A stretch of DNA of 64,000 bases from WLWS01 sp965243105. Lineage in GTDB: Bacteria > Pseudomonadota > Gammaproteobacteria > Eutrophobiales > Eutrophobiaceae. Position numbers and translations under genes: made by a program. Shown one piece after another: positions 7,491-16,820 of the stretch. Under the pieces are notes generated by a model. The model searched no databases and was not told where the DNA came from. It saw only the letters and a list, made by a program, of their open reading frames with translations. Within the stretch, counting starts at the first letter, position 1, and every line of letters starts with the position of its first letter. Location: assembly GCA_965243105.1 (NCBI GenBank), contig CBDEUC010000003.1, positions 2,170,001 to 2,234,000 on the forward strand. The letters run 5' to 3'.

Positions 7491-10400
7491 ATGAAACGGA
7501 AACTCTTGTTGGCCGTCGCCGTTCTAGCCTTACCGGGCCTGGTGCATGCGCTCGGCCTGGGTAAACTGCAATTAAATTCTTCCCTCAACCAGGCTTTTGA
7601 CGCACGCATTGAGTTGTTATCTGCAACTGCGAGCGAACTTGATAACTTAAATGTCGGCCTGGCTGATACCGAGGCTTTCAAACGTGCCGGTATAGACCGC
7701 CCTTATGTACTCAGCAAGCTTAAATTCGAAGTAGTCGAAACAGAAAACGGTGCTGACTACATCAAGATTACCAGTCGCGATGCAATTCGCGAACCGTTCC
7801 TGAATTTCCTTCTCGAGGCGAGCTGGTCAAACGGACGCCTGTACCGCGAGTACACAGTTCTACTGGATCCGCCCTTGTATGATCCAGGCAGCTCGTCAAG
7901 AAGCAGCTCAAGCGATGCCTATGACAGTGCATCTTCCGCCGTAGACTACGATAGTGATCCGGTCAGCAGTGATGATTCACCTCCTGTCTACACTAGCTCT
8001 GAACCGTCCTACAGTGGTAACGAGTATGGCCCGACAGACTCCTCGGATACTCTCTGGTCAATCGCGTCACAGGTGCGCCCCGACAGTAGCGTCAGCGTAC
8101 AGCAAATGATGATGGCTCTTTTGCGTGCAAACCCGGACGCATTTATTAATGGCAACATTAATGGTCTGAAAAGAGGCCAGATCCTCACCATCCCGAGTTC
8201 CGACGAAATAGACTCCCTGTCCTCGCAGGAGGCAATCAGCGAAGTCAGCGCGCAAAACTCTTCCTGGAGTGGCGGCGTTGCAGATCCCGTAGAGCGGGCA
8301 GACAGCATGAGCGTTTCTGAAGCGGACGATATGGACATGATGTCCGGGGATACCGATGCGGAAATGATTTCTGACGACGAATCCGAACTGCGGTTGGTAG
8401 CAGCGTCTTCCGACGGAGCCGCGGCCGGCGGGGTCGGAGGAGATAGCGCAGGCGGAGCCGACGTCGCACTGGTTAACGAGCAATTGCAGGCTGTTAAACA
8501 GGAAAATGCAGAGCTTCGTGATCGAAACCAGGAAGCGGAAACGATCATCCAGGACCTCAAGCGTCTGATTGAATTGAAGGATAACGAGCTGGCAACACTA
8601 CAGCAGCAAATGGCTGGCGCTGAAGTCCCGGATGATATGGCAGTCGTTGACACCATGGAAGAAGACCAGGGCATGGTCGAGGATGGAATGGAAGCCGTTG
8701 AAGAAATGAGCGGCGCTGTCGACGAGGGAATCTCCGAGGGTGCGGAAATCGACGAAGTCACCATGACTGCCGAGGACATGATGGAAGACGCCGAAGTCGT
8801 CGAGGAAGAGCTCGTCGATGAGGAATATGACGTTGTTGATGAGGACATGGAAGTTGTCGAAGAAGATACGGAAGTAACTGAAGAAGATAGTGAGGAAGTT
8901 GTAGACGAGTCGGCTGTTGAAGAAGTCGCTGCCCCTGCAAGCCCGGCCCCGGCACAACCTGAGTCAAAGGGCATGGTCGACCAGGCGATAGCTTTTGTCA
9001 TGGAATACCTGTTCCTGATAATCGGGGCCATTGGTGCCGTGATTGTCGTATTCATGGGTTTGCTCTTCGTTTCACGACGTAAGCAAAATGCAGCTGCCGA
9101 GGCAGATACGGAAATAAATACAACCGAGTTCCCCGACTTCGAGGAAGATGCCGCCGCTGAAACAGAAGCACCGGTGGCAGATGCTGAAATTGAATCAACG
9201 GCCGGGGGTTCAGAAGACGAAACAATACTGCCGGCAGAAGAAACGGGAGCCGCGGAAGACGCTGGTGAAAACGAGGCTGTTGCGTCGGATGAACCTGAAG
9301 AGCCGGCCGCTGCAGAGGAGGCCGCACCGGCTGCCCCCGAGGAACCTGAAGAAGAGCCCCTGGCGGAAGTGAATGTTCTAATTGCCTACGAACAATTTGA
9401 CCAGGCCGAGGAGTTTGTTCGCGATGCGATAGCTGGTAATCCAGACAACGTGGAATTCCATGCCAAGTTGCTGGAAGTATTTTATGCTGCCAATGACAGG
9501 AAGAAATACGAGGAAGCCGCCCAGGTTCTTCATGACAAGGTCAATGGCGAAGGCCCCCATTGGGAAATGGCCCAGGCCATGTGGCAGGAAATGTCACCTT
9601 CCCGGGGTCTCTTTGAAGAAGGAGCAGATGAAGAACCTGCAGAAGCACCAGCGGCTGAAGGCGGTGGCATCATGGATATTACTGCCGATGACGATGAAGC
9701 AGCAGACGCGGGTGTTGATTTTGACCTGGGAATGGATGGTGGAGCTGAGGAGCAAGCAGCAGCAAGCGACTCATCTGACGAAATGCTGGACCTGACAGCG
9801 GATGGTGAAGATGATGATATCAGCGTACTGGACGTGACCACGGCCGCAAGAGTGGATGCGTCAACCTCTGATGAAGACCTGCTGGATGTCACGTCAGCAG
9901 TTGGCCTTGCGCCTGAAATCACGGGTCACGGAGAGGATTCAGTCGGTGCTGGCGAGGAAGAGCCCGTACTTGATGTGACCGGTGCAGATGAGGAAGAGCT
10001 GCTGGATATAACAGGGGGCGCCGCTGACATCCCTGCAGAGGAGCCTGCGCAGGAGGAAGACGTGCTGGACATCTCCCATGGAGGTGGAGAAGACCTGCTG
10101 GATGTAACTGCCAATGCCAACCTGGAAGCAGACGGCATGGAAGAGGATCTGCTTGATGTCACCGCTGTTGGTGCGGGGGCTGATGGAGAAGAATTGCAGG
10201 AAGTGGCAGCGGAGGAACCCGCGGAATCCGACGACAATTCCCTTGATTTTGATATCGGGGGCATGGGTGGCGAAGAGGAAGCTGCAGCAGAAGCAGCTGA
10301 CGAAAGTGAAGGCGACGAAGACAGTAACCTCATCGATTTTGATGCCGGTGGGGACAGCGACGACGAGATTTCTCTGGATGCCCCCGAGGTAGAAGAAGCA

Positions 10401-11222
10401 CTAGCAGAAGAGGATGTTTCACTGGATATGGATATTGAGGCCCCTGCGGAAGAAGAGGTCTCACTGGATATGGATATTGAGGCCCCCGCAGAAGAAGAGG
10501 TCTCGCTGGATATGGACATGGACGTGCCCGCAGAAGCTGAAGACGACGACGGCGGAGTTGAACTGGATCTGAGCATGGATGATGCAGCGGCTGACGAAGA
10601 AAGCGCCGCTGATGACGAACTTGACCTTTCAATGGACGATGATGAAGGTGATGCACCGGAAATTAGCCTAGACAGCGAGCCTGGGAATGAAGACGACGAC
10701 CTGGCGATCGATCTAAGCATTGATGATGCTGATGAAGAAGCACCTGCTGCTGACCTGGACATCGATTCAGGTAGTGATGATGACCTGGAAATTGACCTGA
10801 CTATAGATGAAGGAGATGTTGAAGCGGGCGGCGACGAATCTGCTGCAGCTGATGATATCGAGCTTGATATGGATTTTGATCTTGATATCGAGGATGACAG
10901 TAATAGCGGTGATGATGGCATGGATATTGACATGGATGGAACCGTGGAAATGCCAAAGCTCGACGTAGCTGACACCGGGATCGAAATCGATGAAGATGAC
11001 GACGATGACGATGATGATGACCATACGGTTTTCGTCCCGCGGTCAGGCTCGACAGATGAGCAGTCTGCAGAAGATGAAGTTGCGACCAAGCTGGATTTGG
11101 CGAAGGCGTATGTAGAACTGGGTGATAAGGATAGTGCCAAGGGTATCCTTGACGAAGTGATGAGCGAGGGTAACGATGAGCAGAAGCAAACTGCCCAGGA
11201 CTTGTTGAACCAGCTAGGCTAG
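7491..11222 (+). CDS. fimV: FimV polar hub / peptidoglycan-binding protein
   Basis: About 1243 residues. I start at 7491 (MKRKLLLAVAVLAL, a signal peptide) because the open frame from 7452 adds 13 unrelated residues. Order: FimV N-domain (about 20-130), LysM domain (about 185-240), coiled coil with QENAELRDRNQEAE (about 330-380), acidic linker, one membrane segment (about 500-530), then some 600 residues of Asp/Glu-rich cytoplasmic tail and a C-terminal FimV helical module (LDLAKAYVELGDKDSAKGI). FimV organises cell-pole and type IV pilus functions in pseudomonads. The tail holds many LLDVT/VLDVT motifs, three 14-residue EVSLDMDIEAPAEE repeats and a run of nine aspartates. Its place in asd-fimV-truA is the conserved one. 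Confidence 0.93.
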   Translation: MKRKLLLAVAVLALPGLVHALGLGKLQLNSSLNQAFDARIELLSATASELDNLNVGLADTEAFKRAGIDRPYVLSKLKFEVVETENGADYIKITSRDAIREPFLNFLLEASWSNGRLYREYTVLLDPPLYDPGSSSRSSSSDAYDSASSAVDYDSDPVSSDDSPPVYTSSEPSYSGNEYGPTDSSDTLWSIASQVRPDSSVSVQQMMMALLRANPDAFINGNINGLKRGQILTIPSSDEIDSLSSQEAISEVSAQNSSWSGGVADPVERADSMSVSEADDMDMMSGDTDAEMISDDESELRLVAASSDGAAAGGVGGDSAGGADVALVNEQLQAVKQENAELRDRNQEAETIIQDLKRLIELKDNELATLQQQMAGAEVPDDMAVVDTMEEDQGMVEDGMEAVEEMSGAVDEGISEGAEIDEVTMTAEDMMEDAEVVEEELVDEEYDVVDEDMEVVEEDTEVTEEDSEEVVDESAVEEVAAPASPAPAQPESKGMVDQAIAFVMEYLFLIIGAIGAVIVVFMGLLFVSRRKQNAAAEADTEINTTEFPDFEEDAAAETEAPVADAEIESTAGGSEDETILPAEETGAAEDAGENEAVASDEPEEPAAAEEAAPAAPEEPEEEPLAEVNVLIAYEQFDQAEEFVRDAIAGNPDNVEFHAKLLEVFYAANDRKKYEEAAQVLHDKVNGEGPHWEMAQAMWQEMSPSRGLFEEGADEEPAEAPAAEGGGIMDITADDDEAADAGVDFDLGMDGGAEEQAAASDSSDEMLDLTADGEDDDISVLDVTTAARVDASTSDEDLLDVTSAVGLAPEITGHGEDSVGAGEEEPVLDVTGADEEELLDITGGAADIPAEEPAQEEDVLDISHGGGEDLLDVTANANLEADGMEEDLLDVTAVGAGADGEELQEVAAEEPAESDDNSLDFDIGGMGGEEEAAAEAADESEGDEDSNLIDFDAGGDSDDEISLDAPEVEEALAEEDVSLDMDIEAPAEEEVSLDMDIEAPAEEEVSLDMDMDVPAEAEDDDGGVELDLSMDDAAADEESAADDELDLSMDDDEGDAPEISLDSEPGNEDDDLAIDLSIDDADEEAPAADLDIDSGSDDDLEIDLTIDEGDVEAGGDESAAADDIELDMDFDLDIEDDSNSGDDGMDIDMDGTVEMPKLDVADTGIEIDEDDDDDDDDDHTVFVPRSGSTDEQSAEDEVATKLDLAKAYVELGDKDSAKGILDEVMSEGNDEQKQTAQDLLNQLG
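10414..10539 (+). repeat. Three 42-bp in-frame repeats within fimV
   Basis: Three consecutive near-identical 42-bp units encode the 14-residue pattern E-V/D-V-S-L-D-M-D-I/M-E/D-A/V-P-A-E-E/A. The first two differ mainly at silent positions and the third has drifted more. This indicates recent slippage-type expansion of the acidic tail. Boundaries are accurate to a few bases. Confidence 0.75.
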
Positions 11223-11314
11223 TTGTAACTGGAGAGAGTAGTTCATCAAAGGTCGACACGGGCGAATCTGCTTTCCCGTTTGTACTTTTCTATGCAGCCT
11301 GGATTCCTGTTTTT

Positions 11315-12127
11315 ATGAAAATCGCTGCCGCAGTTGAGTATTGCGGGACGCGATTTCATGGCTGGCAGCGCCTCAAGCAGGAGCGAAGCGTTCAGCAAAC
11401 CGTGGAAGAGGCTATATCGAGAGTTGCCAACCACGAGGTCAATGTTGTCTGTGCCGGAAGAACCGATGCCGGTGTACACGCGCTTTACCAGGTTATTCAC
11501 TTTGAGACCCATGCTGAGAGAGAGATGCATTCGTGGGTGTTCGGTAGCAACGCCAACCTTCCTGCTGATGTGAGCCTGCTGTGGGCCAGGGAAGTTGATA
11601 GTGATTTTCACGCTCGTTTCAGTGCAAGCTCCCGCACATATGAATACCTGGTATTGAACCGGCCTGCCAGGAGCGGTGTTTTTGGCCCCTTGGTAAGCTG
11701 GGAATGCCGTCCGCTGGATGTTGACCTGATGAATGAAGCGGCGCAATGTCTCGTAGGCGAGCATGATTTTACTTCCTATCGAGCACAGGGTTGCCAGGCT
11801 CATACACCTGTTAGAATTGTTCACTCGCTCAAGGTCGAGCGATATGAAGATTACGTAACAATTCGAATCAGGGCGAATGCTTTTCTTTACCACATGGTTC
11901 GCAATGTGAGTGGAGTGTTAATCGCGATTGGCAGTGGAAAAAAGGAAGCTGCATGGGCGAAACAGGTGCTGGACGCAAAAGATCGCAGCCTTGCCGGAGT
12001 GACAGCGCCAGCGGCGGGTCTTTACCTGGCAAATATCGAGTATCCGGAGAAATTTGCTATTCCAGGGGCAAGCAACATGCGGGCCGGTCAGCCAGTTTGT
12101 TTTTCCATAGCTTCGCTGGAAGCATAA
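11315..12127 (+). CDS. truA: tRNA pseudouridine(38-40) synthase
   Basis: It isomerises uridines 38-40 in the anticodon arm of tRNAs. The 270 residues match the family length. The catalytic aspartate is D51 in AGRTDAGVHA, and the family blocks FHARFSASSRTYEY and NAFLYHMVRN are present. It follows fimV by 92 bp, as in Pseudomonas-type chromosomes. There trpF comes next, but here the following gene is trpB. Confidence 0.96.
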   Translation: MKIAAAVEYCGTRFHGWQRLKQERSVQQTVEEAISRVANHEVNVVCAGRTDAGVHALYQVIHFETHAEREMHSWVFGSNANLPADVSLLWAREVDSDFHARFSASSRTYEYLVLNRPARSGVFGPLVSWECRPLDVDLMNEAAQCLVGEHDFTSYRAQGCQAHTPVRIVHSLKVERYEDYVTIRIRANAFLYHMVRNVSGVLIAIGSGKKEAAWAKQVLDAKDRSLAGVTAPAAGLYLANIEYPEKFAIPGASNMRAGQPVCFSIASLEA

Positions 12128-12272
12128 TTGACACCGGTGCCACACCTGCTAAAACAGGAGTAAAAAAACTGTCATACTTGAAGCATGGTCGGGATATTGC
12201 GGTGTTAATCCCGGATTTTTGAGCTGGAGTAAATGACATGCAAATACATACAGGCTTATTGGTAAATTAAAT

Positions 12273-13490
12273 ATGGCTAGTACTCAAATTAATACCCCCG
12301 GCGTCATGCCCGATGCTACCGGTCACTTTGGAAAGTACGGTGGTCGGTTTGTCTCGGAAACTCTTGTCGAAACCCTCGACGAACTGACGCAGGCTTATGA
12401 CAGGTACATGCACGACCCGGAATTCCTGGAAGAATTCGACCAGGAGCTGAAGCATTACGTGGGAAGACCTTCACCCCTTTATTATGCGGAGCGCCTCAGC
12501 GGGAAATACGGTGGAGCGCGTCTTTATCTCAAGCGCGAGGACCTTAACCACACCGGTTCCCACAAGGTAAACAACACTATCGGCCAGGCTTTGCTTGCCA
12601 AGAGGATGAATAAAAAGCGCATTATCGCCGAGACCGGTGCCGGTCAACATGGAGTTGCGACGGCGACCGTCGCAGCCAGGCTTGGACTGGAATGCGTCAT
12701 TTACATGGGCGCAGAAGATATACAGCGACAGTCTCCCAACGTTTATCGAATGAAGTTACTGGGTGCAAAAGTGGAAGCGGTGACCAGCGGTTCGAGGACG
12801 CTTAAAGATGCAATGAATGAAGCAATGAGGGACTGGGTTGCTAACATTGATTCGACGTTTTATATCATCGGCACAGTTGCCGGACCGCACCCGTACCCGG
12901 CCCTGGTAAGAAACCTTCAGGCGGTTATAGGGCGCGAGGCTCGCGAGCAATGTATCGAGCAAACAGGAGCGCTGCCGGATGCCCTGGTCGCCTGTGTTGG
13001 TGGAGGTTCAAATGCAATCGGTCTTTTTTATTCTTTCCTCGATGACAGCGAGGTCGCTATTTACGGGGTTGAAGCGGGCGGCGATGGTCTTTCAAGTGGC
13101 AGGCATGCAGCCCCGCTCAATGCTGGCAGACCCGGGGTATTGCACGGTTCACGAAGTTACCTTATGGCCGATAAAAACGGCCAGATACTGGAGACCCATT
13201 CGATTTCTGCGGGTCTTGATTACCCCGGTGTGGGTCCGGAACATGCATGGCTGAAGGACTCTCAAAGGGTGAATTACGTAGCATGTGATGATTCCCAGGC
13301 CCTTGAAGCGTTTCACGACCTGACCAGGATTGAAGGTATAATCCCGGCGCTGGAAAGCGCGCATGCCCTGGCATACGCAAAGCAGCTGGCACCCACCATG
13401 GAACAGGGCCAGGTCATCGTGGTAAACCTTTCGGGCCGTGGCGACAAGGATATTCATACGGTCGCAAACCTCGAGGGAATTGAACTCTGA
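12273..13490 (+). CDS. trpB: Tryptophan synthase beta chain
   Basis: It joins indole and serine to make tryptophan using PLP. The 405-residue length and KREDLNHTGSHKVNN, with PLP lysine K98, identify it as the standard TrpB1. The ETGAGQHG block and the phosphate-cradle GGGSNAIG (about 241-248) are intact. A 145-bp gap separates it from truA. trpF normally occupies this place and no remnant is visible. A small HTH gene lies 19 bp downstream, then trpA. Confidence 0.97.
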   Translation: MASTQINTPGVMPDATGHFGKYGGRFVSETLVETLDELTQAYDRYMHDPEFLEEFDQELKHYVGRPSPLYYAERLSGKYGGARLYLKREDLNHTGSHKVNNTIGQALLAKRMNKKRIIAETGAGQHGVATATVAARLGLECVIYMGAEDIQRQSPNVYRMKLLGAKVEAVTSGSRTLKDAMNEAMRDWVANIDSTFYIIGTVAGPHPYPALVRNLQAVIGREAREQCIEQTGALPDALVACVGGGSNAIGLFYSFLDDSEVAIYGVEAGGDGLSSGRHAAPLNAGRPGVLHGSRSYLMADKNGQILETHSISAGLDYPGVGPEHAWLKDSQRVNYVACDDSQALEAFHDLTRIEGIIPALESAHALAYAKQLAPTMEQGQVIVVNLSGRGDKDIHTVANLEGIEL

Positions 13491-13509
13491 ACAAGCAGGG
13501 GAAAAAGCT

Positions 13510-13731
13510 ATGAATAACCGCGATCGTTTAATGGAGATCATCACTGAACATGAACTCGAGAGGCGGGAAGTTGCTGAGCTGTTGAAAGTAAAGCAGGAGC
13601 AGGTGGATCGCTGGTTGCTTTCAAACGAGTCAAAGAACCACGAGGAAATGCCGGAAATGGCGATAGAATTACTGGAGCTGAAAATATCCCTGGGTATGCA
13701 GGGTGGCCAGGATGCTGTTGATCCGGAATGA
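13510..13731 (+). CDS. Small HTH protein between trpB and trpA
   Basis: A 73-residue protein starting at the ATG at 13510, behind a purine-rich GGGGAAAAAG. The frame is open from 13438, but that part overlaps trpB. Residues about 16-37 (ELERREVAELLKVKQEQVDRW) look like a helix-turn-helix of the phage-repressor/MerR-like kind with a recognition helix ending in DRWL. The rest is acidic and helical. Its TGA overlaps the trpA ATG (ATGA), so translation is coupled. It could be a DNA-binding regulator of trpBA or a small scaffold. I do not recognise a named family. Confidence 0.75.
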   Translation: MNNRDRLMEIITEHELERREVAELLKVKQEQVDRWLLSNESKNHEEMPEMAIELLELKISLGMQGGQDAVDPE

Positions 13732-14543
13732 ATCGTATAACCTCCTGCTTTGAAAACCTCAGAAGCGTTCACCGCAAGGCGCTGATTCCCTTCGTCACAG
13801 CCGGTGACCCCGAACCGGCGGCTACCGTGCCTATCATGAACGCACTGGTAGAGGGTGGCGCGGATATTATTGAGCTTGGCATACCTTTCTCCGATCCCAT
13901 GGCGGACGGCCCGACCATCCAGCAGGCCAGTCAGCGTGCCCTGGTCCACAATACCGGCCTGGCTGATGTTGTTGATCTCGTTGGTGATTTTCGAAAGGAA
14001 AATGATACAACTCCGGTGGTCCTCATGGGCTACCTGAACCCGGTGGAGGCCATGGGCTACGAGGCATTCACTGAAAGGGCCGCGCAAGCCGGTGTGGACG
14101 GGGTATTGCTGGTGGACCTGCCGCCCGAGGAGGCAAAAAACCTGGACGATATGCTGGAAGAAAAGGACATCAAGTTGATATATCTCGTCGCGCCGACGAC
14201 AGGGGATCAGCGTGTCGCAAGCCTGTGCGAAGCGGCTTCCGGCTACCTTTACTATGTCTCGGTCAAGGGTGTAACCGGCAGTAACAAGATAGACGTATCC
14301 TCGGTGGCCAGCGGAATTGACCGGATAAAGTCTCACACGGACCTGCCCGTCGGGGTTGGTTTTGGCATTCGGGATCCGGAGACGGCAGCGGCTATTGCAG
14401 CGGTAAGTGATGCAGTAATAGTCGGTAGTGTGCTGGTTGATATCGTCGCTAAAAACCAGTCTGACCTCCCACGGATTTGCCGCGAACTATCCGCATCGCT
14501 GTCTGCTATGCGCAATAGCATCGACAGCGTCACAGCGGGCTGA
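13728..14543 (+). CDS. trpA: Tryptophan synthase alpha chain
   Basis: It cleaves indole-3-glycerol phosphate to indole and glyceraldehyde-3-phosphate and channels indole to TrpB. In 271 residues it keeps FVTAGDPE and the catalytic pair E49 and D60 within ELGIPFSDPMADGP, at the classical numbering. The phosphate-binding SVKGVTG and GVGFGI segments are also present. Its start overlaps the stop of the small HTH gene by 4 bp. accD follows 64 bp later. Confidence 0.96.
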   Translation: MNRITSCFENLRSVHRKALIPFVTAGDPEPAATVPIMNALVEGGADIIELGIPFSDPMADGPTIQQASQRALVHNTGLADVVDLVGDFRKENDTTPVVLMGYLNPVEAMGYEAFTERAAQAGVDGVLLVDLPPEEAKNLDDMLEEKDIKLIYLVAPTTGDQRVASLCEAASGYLYYVSVKGVTGSNKIDVSSVASGIDRIKSHTDLPVGVGFGIRDPETAAAIAAVSDAVIVGSVLVDIVAKNQSDLPRICRELSASLSAMRNSIDSVTAG

Positions 14544-14607
14544 CAGGCAGGCTATGGATGCTTTGCAGTCTGGGTTAATATAGCGAAAAATGACACCGTA
14601 ACGACAT

Positions 14608-15477
14608 ATGAGCTGGTTCAAAAAACTCCTGCCTTCCCGCATCAAGACCGATGGTGTCGCCCGGCGCTCGGTACCGGAAGGGGTCTGGACCAAGTGTCCC
14701 AGTTGCAGTGCGGTCCTGTACCGGGCCGAGCTGTCACGAAACATGGAAGTATGCCCAAAGTGCTCCCATCATATGAGAATTCACGCTCGCCAGCGTCTTG
14801 ACCAGTTTCTCGATCCGGAGTCCCGCGAGGAAATCGGCACTGACGTGGCACCTGTCGACAAGTACAAGTTCAAGGATACGAAAAGATACCGGGAAAGACT
14901 CAGCCAGGCACAAAAGCAGACCGGCGAACAGGATGCGCTGATTGCCATGCAGGGGAGTGTCAGGTCATTGCCCGTGGTCGTGTGTGCTTTTGAGTTTAGC
15001 TTCATGGGTGGTTCCATGGGTTCGGTGGTTGGTGAGAGATTTGTGCTTGCTGTTGACAAGGCCATCGAGCAGGGCTTCCCGCTGATTTGTTTTACAGCAA
15101 GTGGTGGAGCAAGGATGCAGGAGGCAATCATTTCACTAATGCAAATGGCCAAGACAAGCGCTGCCCTGGCCGCCCTGAGACGTCACAAGCTACCATACAT
15201 ATCGGTTTTGACTGATCCGACTACCGGGGGTGTTTCCGCCAGTCTGGCCACGCTGGGTGATATCATCGTTGCCGAGCCAAATGCACTTATCGGCTTTGCC
15301 GGGCCAAGAGTAATTGAGCAGACCGTCAGGGAAACATTGCCCGAGGGATTTCAACGTAGCGAGTTTCTCCTGGAGCATGGAGATATAGACATGATAGTCG
15401 ACAGGCGAAATATGCGAGAAGAGATAAGCTCTCTGCTTGCCATCCTGACCCACAAGCCCGCCATGCAAAGGGCCTGA
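14608..15477 (+). CDS. accD: Acetyl-CoA carboxylase carboxyltransferase subunit beta
   Basis: The beta half of the carboxyltransferase that makes malonyl-CoA for fatty acid synthesis. The N-terminal zinc ribbon has cysteines C30, C33, C49 and C52. The crotonase-fold body contains FMGGSMGSVVGE and the TASGGARMQE oxyanion region. 289 residues is normal. The order trpA-accD-folC is conserved in gammaproteobacteria. Confidence 0.97.
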   Translation: MSWFKKLLPSRIKTDGVARRSVPEGVWTKCPSCSAVLYRAELSRNMEVCPKCSHHMRIHARQRLDQFLDPESREEIGTDVAPVDKYKFKDTKRYRERLSQAQKQTGEQDALIAMQGSVRSLPVVVCAFEFSFMGGSMGSVVGERFVLAVDKAIEQGFPLICFTASGGARMQEAIISLMQMAKTSAALAALRRHKLPYISVLTDPTTGGVSASLATLGDIIVAEPNALIGFAGPRVIEQTVRETLPEGFQRSEFLLEHGDIDMIVDRRNMREEISSLLAILTHKPAMQRA

Positions 15478-15500
15478 CAGCTTTTCCAGCGAACCAGTAT

Positions 15501-16817
15501 ATGGCTTCAGTCAGTCCCAATATCCCGTTTGAAAACCCGGCCGATCTTCGCTTCAGGGAACTGGATGAATGGCTCGCCTGGCAGGAAGGACTTCATTTTA
15601 CCGCCATAGACCTTGGGCTGGATCGTTGCCGCGAGGTAGCGGAAAAAATGGGCCTGTTAGAGTTCGACTTCAAGGTAATCAGTGTCGCTGGAACCAACGG
15701 CAAGGGCTCCAGCGTGACAATGCTGGATATGATACTGAGACGCTCCGGCTATGCGACGGGCAAGTACACCTCACCTCACCTGCTGCGTTACAACGAGCGG
15801 ATATGTATTAATGGAAGAGAGGTCGAAAGCGAATTACTGTGCAGGAGCTTTGATCGTATAGACAAGGCCCGTGGAGAGATCTCCCTGACCTATTTTGAAT
15901 TCGGCACCCTGGCAGCCCTGGACATTTTCAGGCAGTCGAACCTGGACATCATCATCATGGAAGTCGGGCTTGGCGGTCGCCTTGATGCTGTAAATATACT
16001 GGATGCAGATGTCGCGCTTGTGACAAGCCTCGACATTGACCATGAGCGTTGGCTGGGATCTGACAGGGAAAGTATTGCCAGGGAAAAAGCCGGCATTTTC
16101 AGAGCCGGGAGGCCAGCCGTTTGCTCCGATCCCAATCCTCCAGCCAGTATCATCGAACAGGCAAGGCAGACAGGCACAGCACTTGAGCTGTTAAATGACT
16201 CTTATCGTTACGAGGTCAACGGCAACCAATGGGACTGGGAAAGCGGTGACCTGGAGTATCGTGACCTGGCCATTCCCGGTCCGGTTGATAATTACCAGGT
16301 ACAAAATGCGGCTGGGGTGCTGAAGGTCTTACAGTGTCTCGCCGATGAACTTCCTGTCAGCGGCAAGGCGGTGACTTCTAGCATGCAGGACTTTCAGCTG
16401 AACGGCCGGTTCCAGCATGTGCCCGGGGAAGTATCCTACGTACTTGATGTGGCACACAATCGCCAGGCGGCATCCATGCTGATTGAAAACCTGGAAAAGT
16501 TGCCGGAAGCCGGTAATACCCACTGTGTTATGGGAATGTTTAAAGACAAGAACCATGAAAATGTGTTCAGGGAACTGAATCCGTTAATGGATTACTGGTA
16601 CCTGGGCGAACTTGATTCTGACAGGGGAGCACAACCCGGGGATCTTGAGGCGGCGCTATCTTCGCTCTCATCACAGGTGGAATCCAGTGTATTTGGCACC
16701 GTGGCTGAGGCGCTCGAGGCTGCGTCCACGCGCGCAAAGCCCGGCGACAGGATCGTTATCACCGGGTCGTTTCTGACTGTAAAAGCAGGCCTGGTCTGGT
16801 TGGGACTGGATCAGTAA
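15501..16817 (+). CDS. folC: Bifunctional folylpolyglutamate / dihydrofolate synthase
   Basis: A Mur-ligase superfamily enzyme of 438 residues that adds glutamate to dihydropteroate and to folates. The P-loop is VAGTNGKGSS, followed by the folate-region signature YTSPHLLRYNERICING. A later DVAHN motif belongs to the C-terminal ligase domain. It begins 23 bp after accD, and the dedD-like gene begins 3 bp after its stop, so they are one transcript. Confidence 0.95.
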   Translation: MASVSPNIPFENPADLRFRELDEWLAWQEGLHFTAIDLGLDRCREVAEKMGLLEFDFKVISVAGTNGKGSSVTMLDMILRRSGYATGKYTSPHLLRYNERICINGREVESELLCRSFDRIDKARGEISLTYFEFGTLAALDIFRQSNLDIIIMEVGLGGRLDAVNILDADVALVTSLDIDHERWLGSDRESIAREKAGIFRAGRPAVCSDPNPPASIIEQARQTGTALELLNDSYRYEVNGNQWDWESGDLEYRDLAIPGPVDNYQVQNAAGVLKVLQCLADELPVSGKAVTSSMQDFQLNGRFQHVPGEVSYVLDVAHNRQAASMLIENLEKLPEAGNTHCVMGMFKDKNHENVFRELNPLMDYWYLGELDSDRGAQPGDLEAALSSLSSQVESSVFGTVAEALEAASTRAKPGDRIVITGSFLTVKAGLVWLGLDQ

Positions 16818-16820
16818 AGC

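Noticed and set aside
8009..9055. 348-residue Ser/Thr-rich minus-strand frame inside fimV
   Set aside because: Same cause: shadow of the acidic FimV linker. Low complexity and no start context.
9926..11140. 404-residue Ser-rich open frame on the minus strand inside fimV
   Set aside because: It is the antisense of the Asp/Glu-rich FimV tail. GAY/GAN codons read backward give Ser and Thr runs. No ribosome site and no domain; the plus-strand FimV is clearly the gene.
12240..12272. Short ORF before trpB as a trp leader peptide
   Set aside because: MQIHTGLLVN has no tryptophan codons, and no alternating hairpins are visible.
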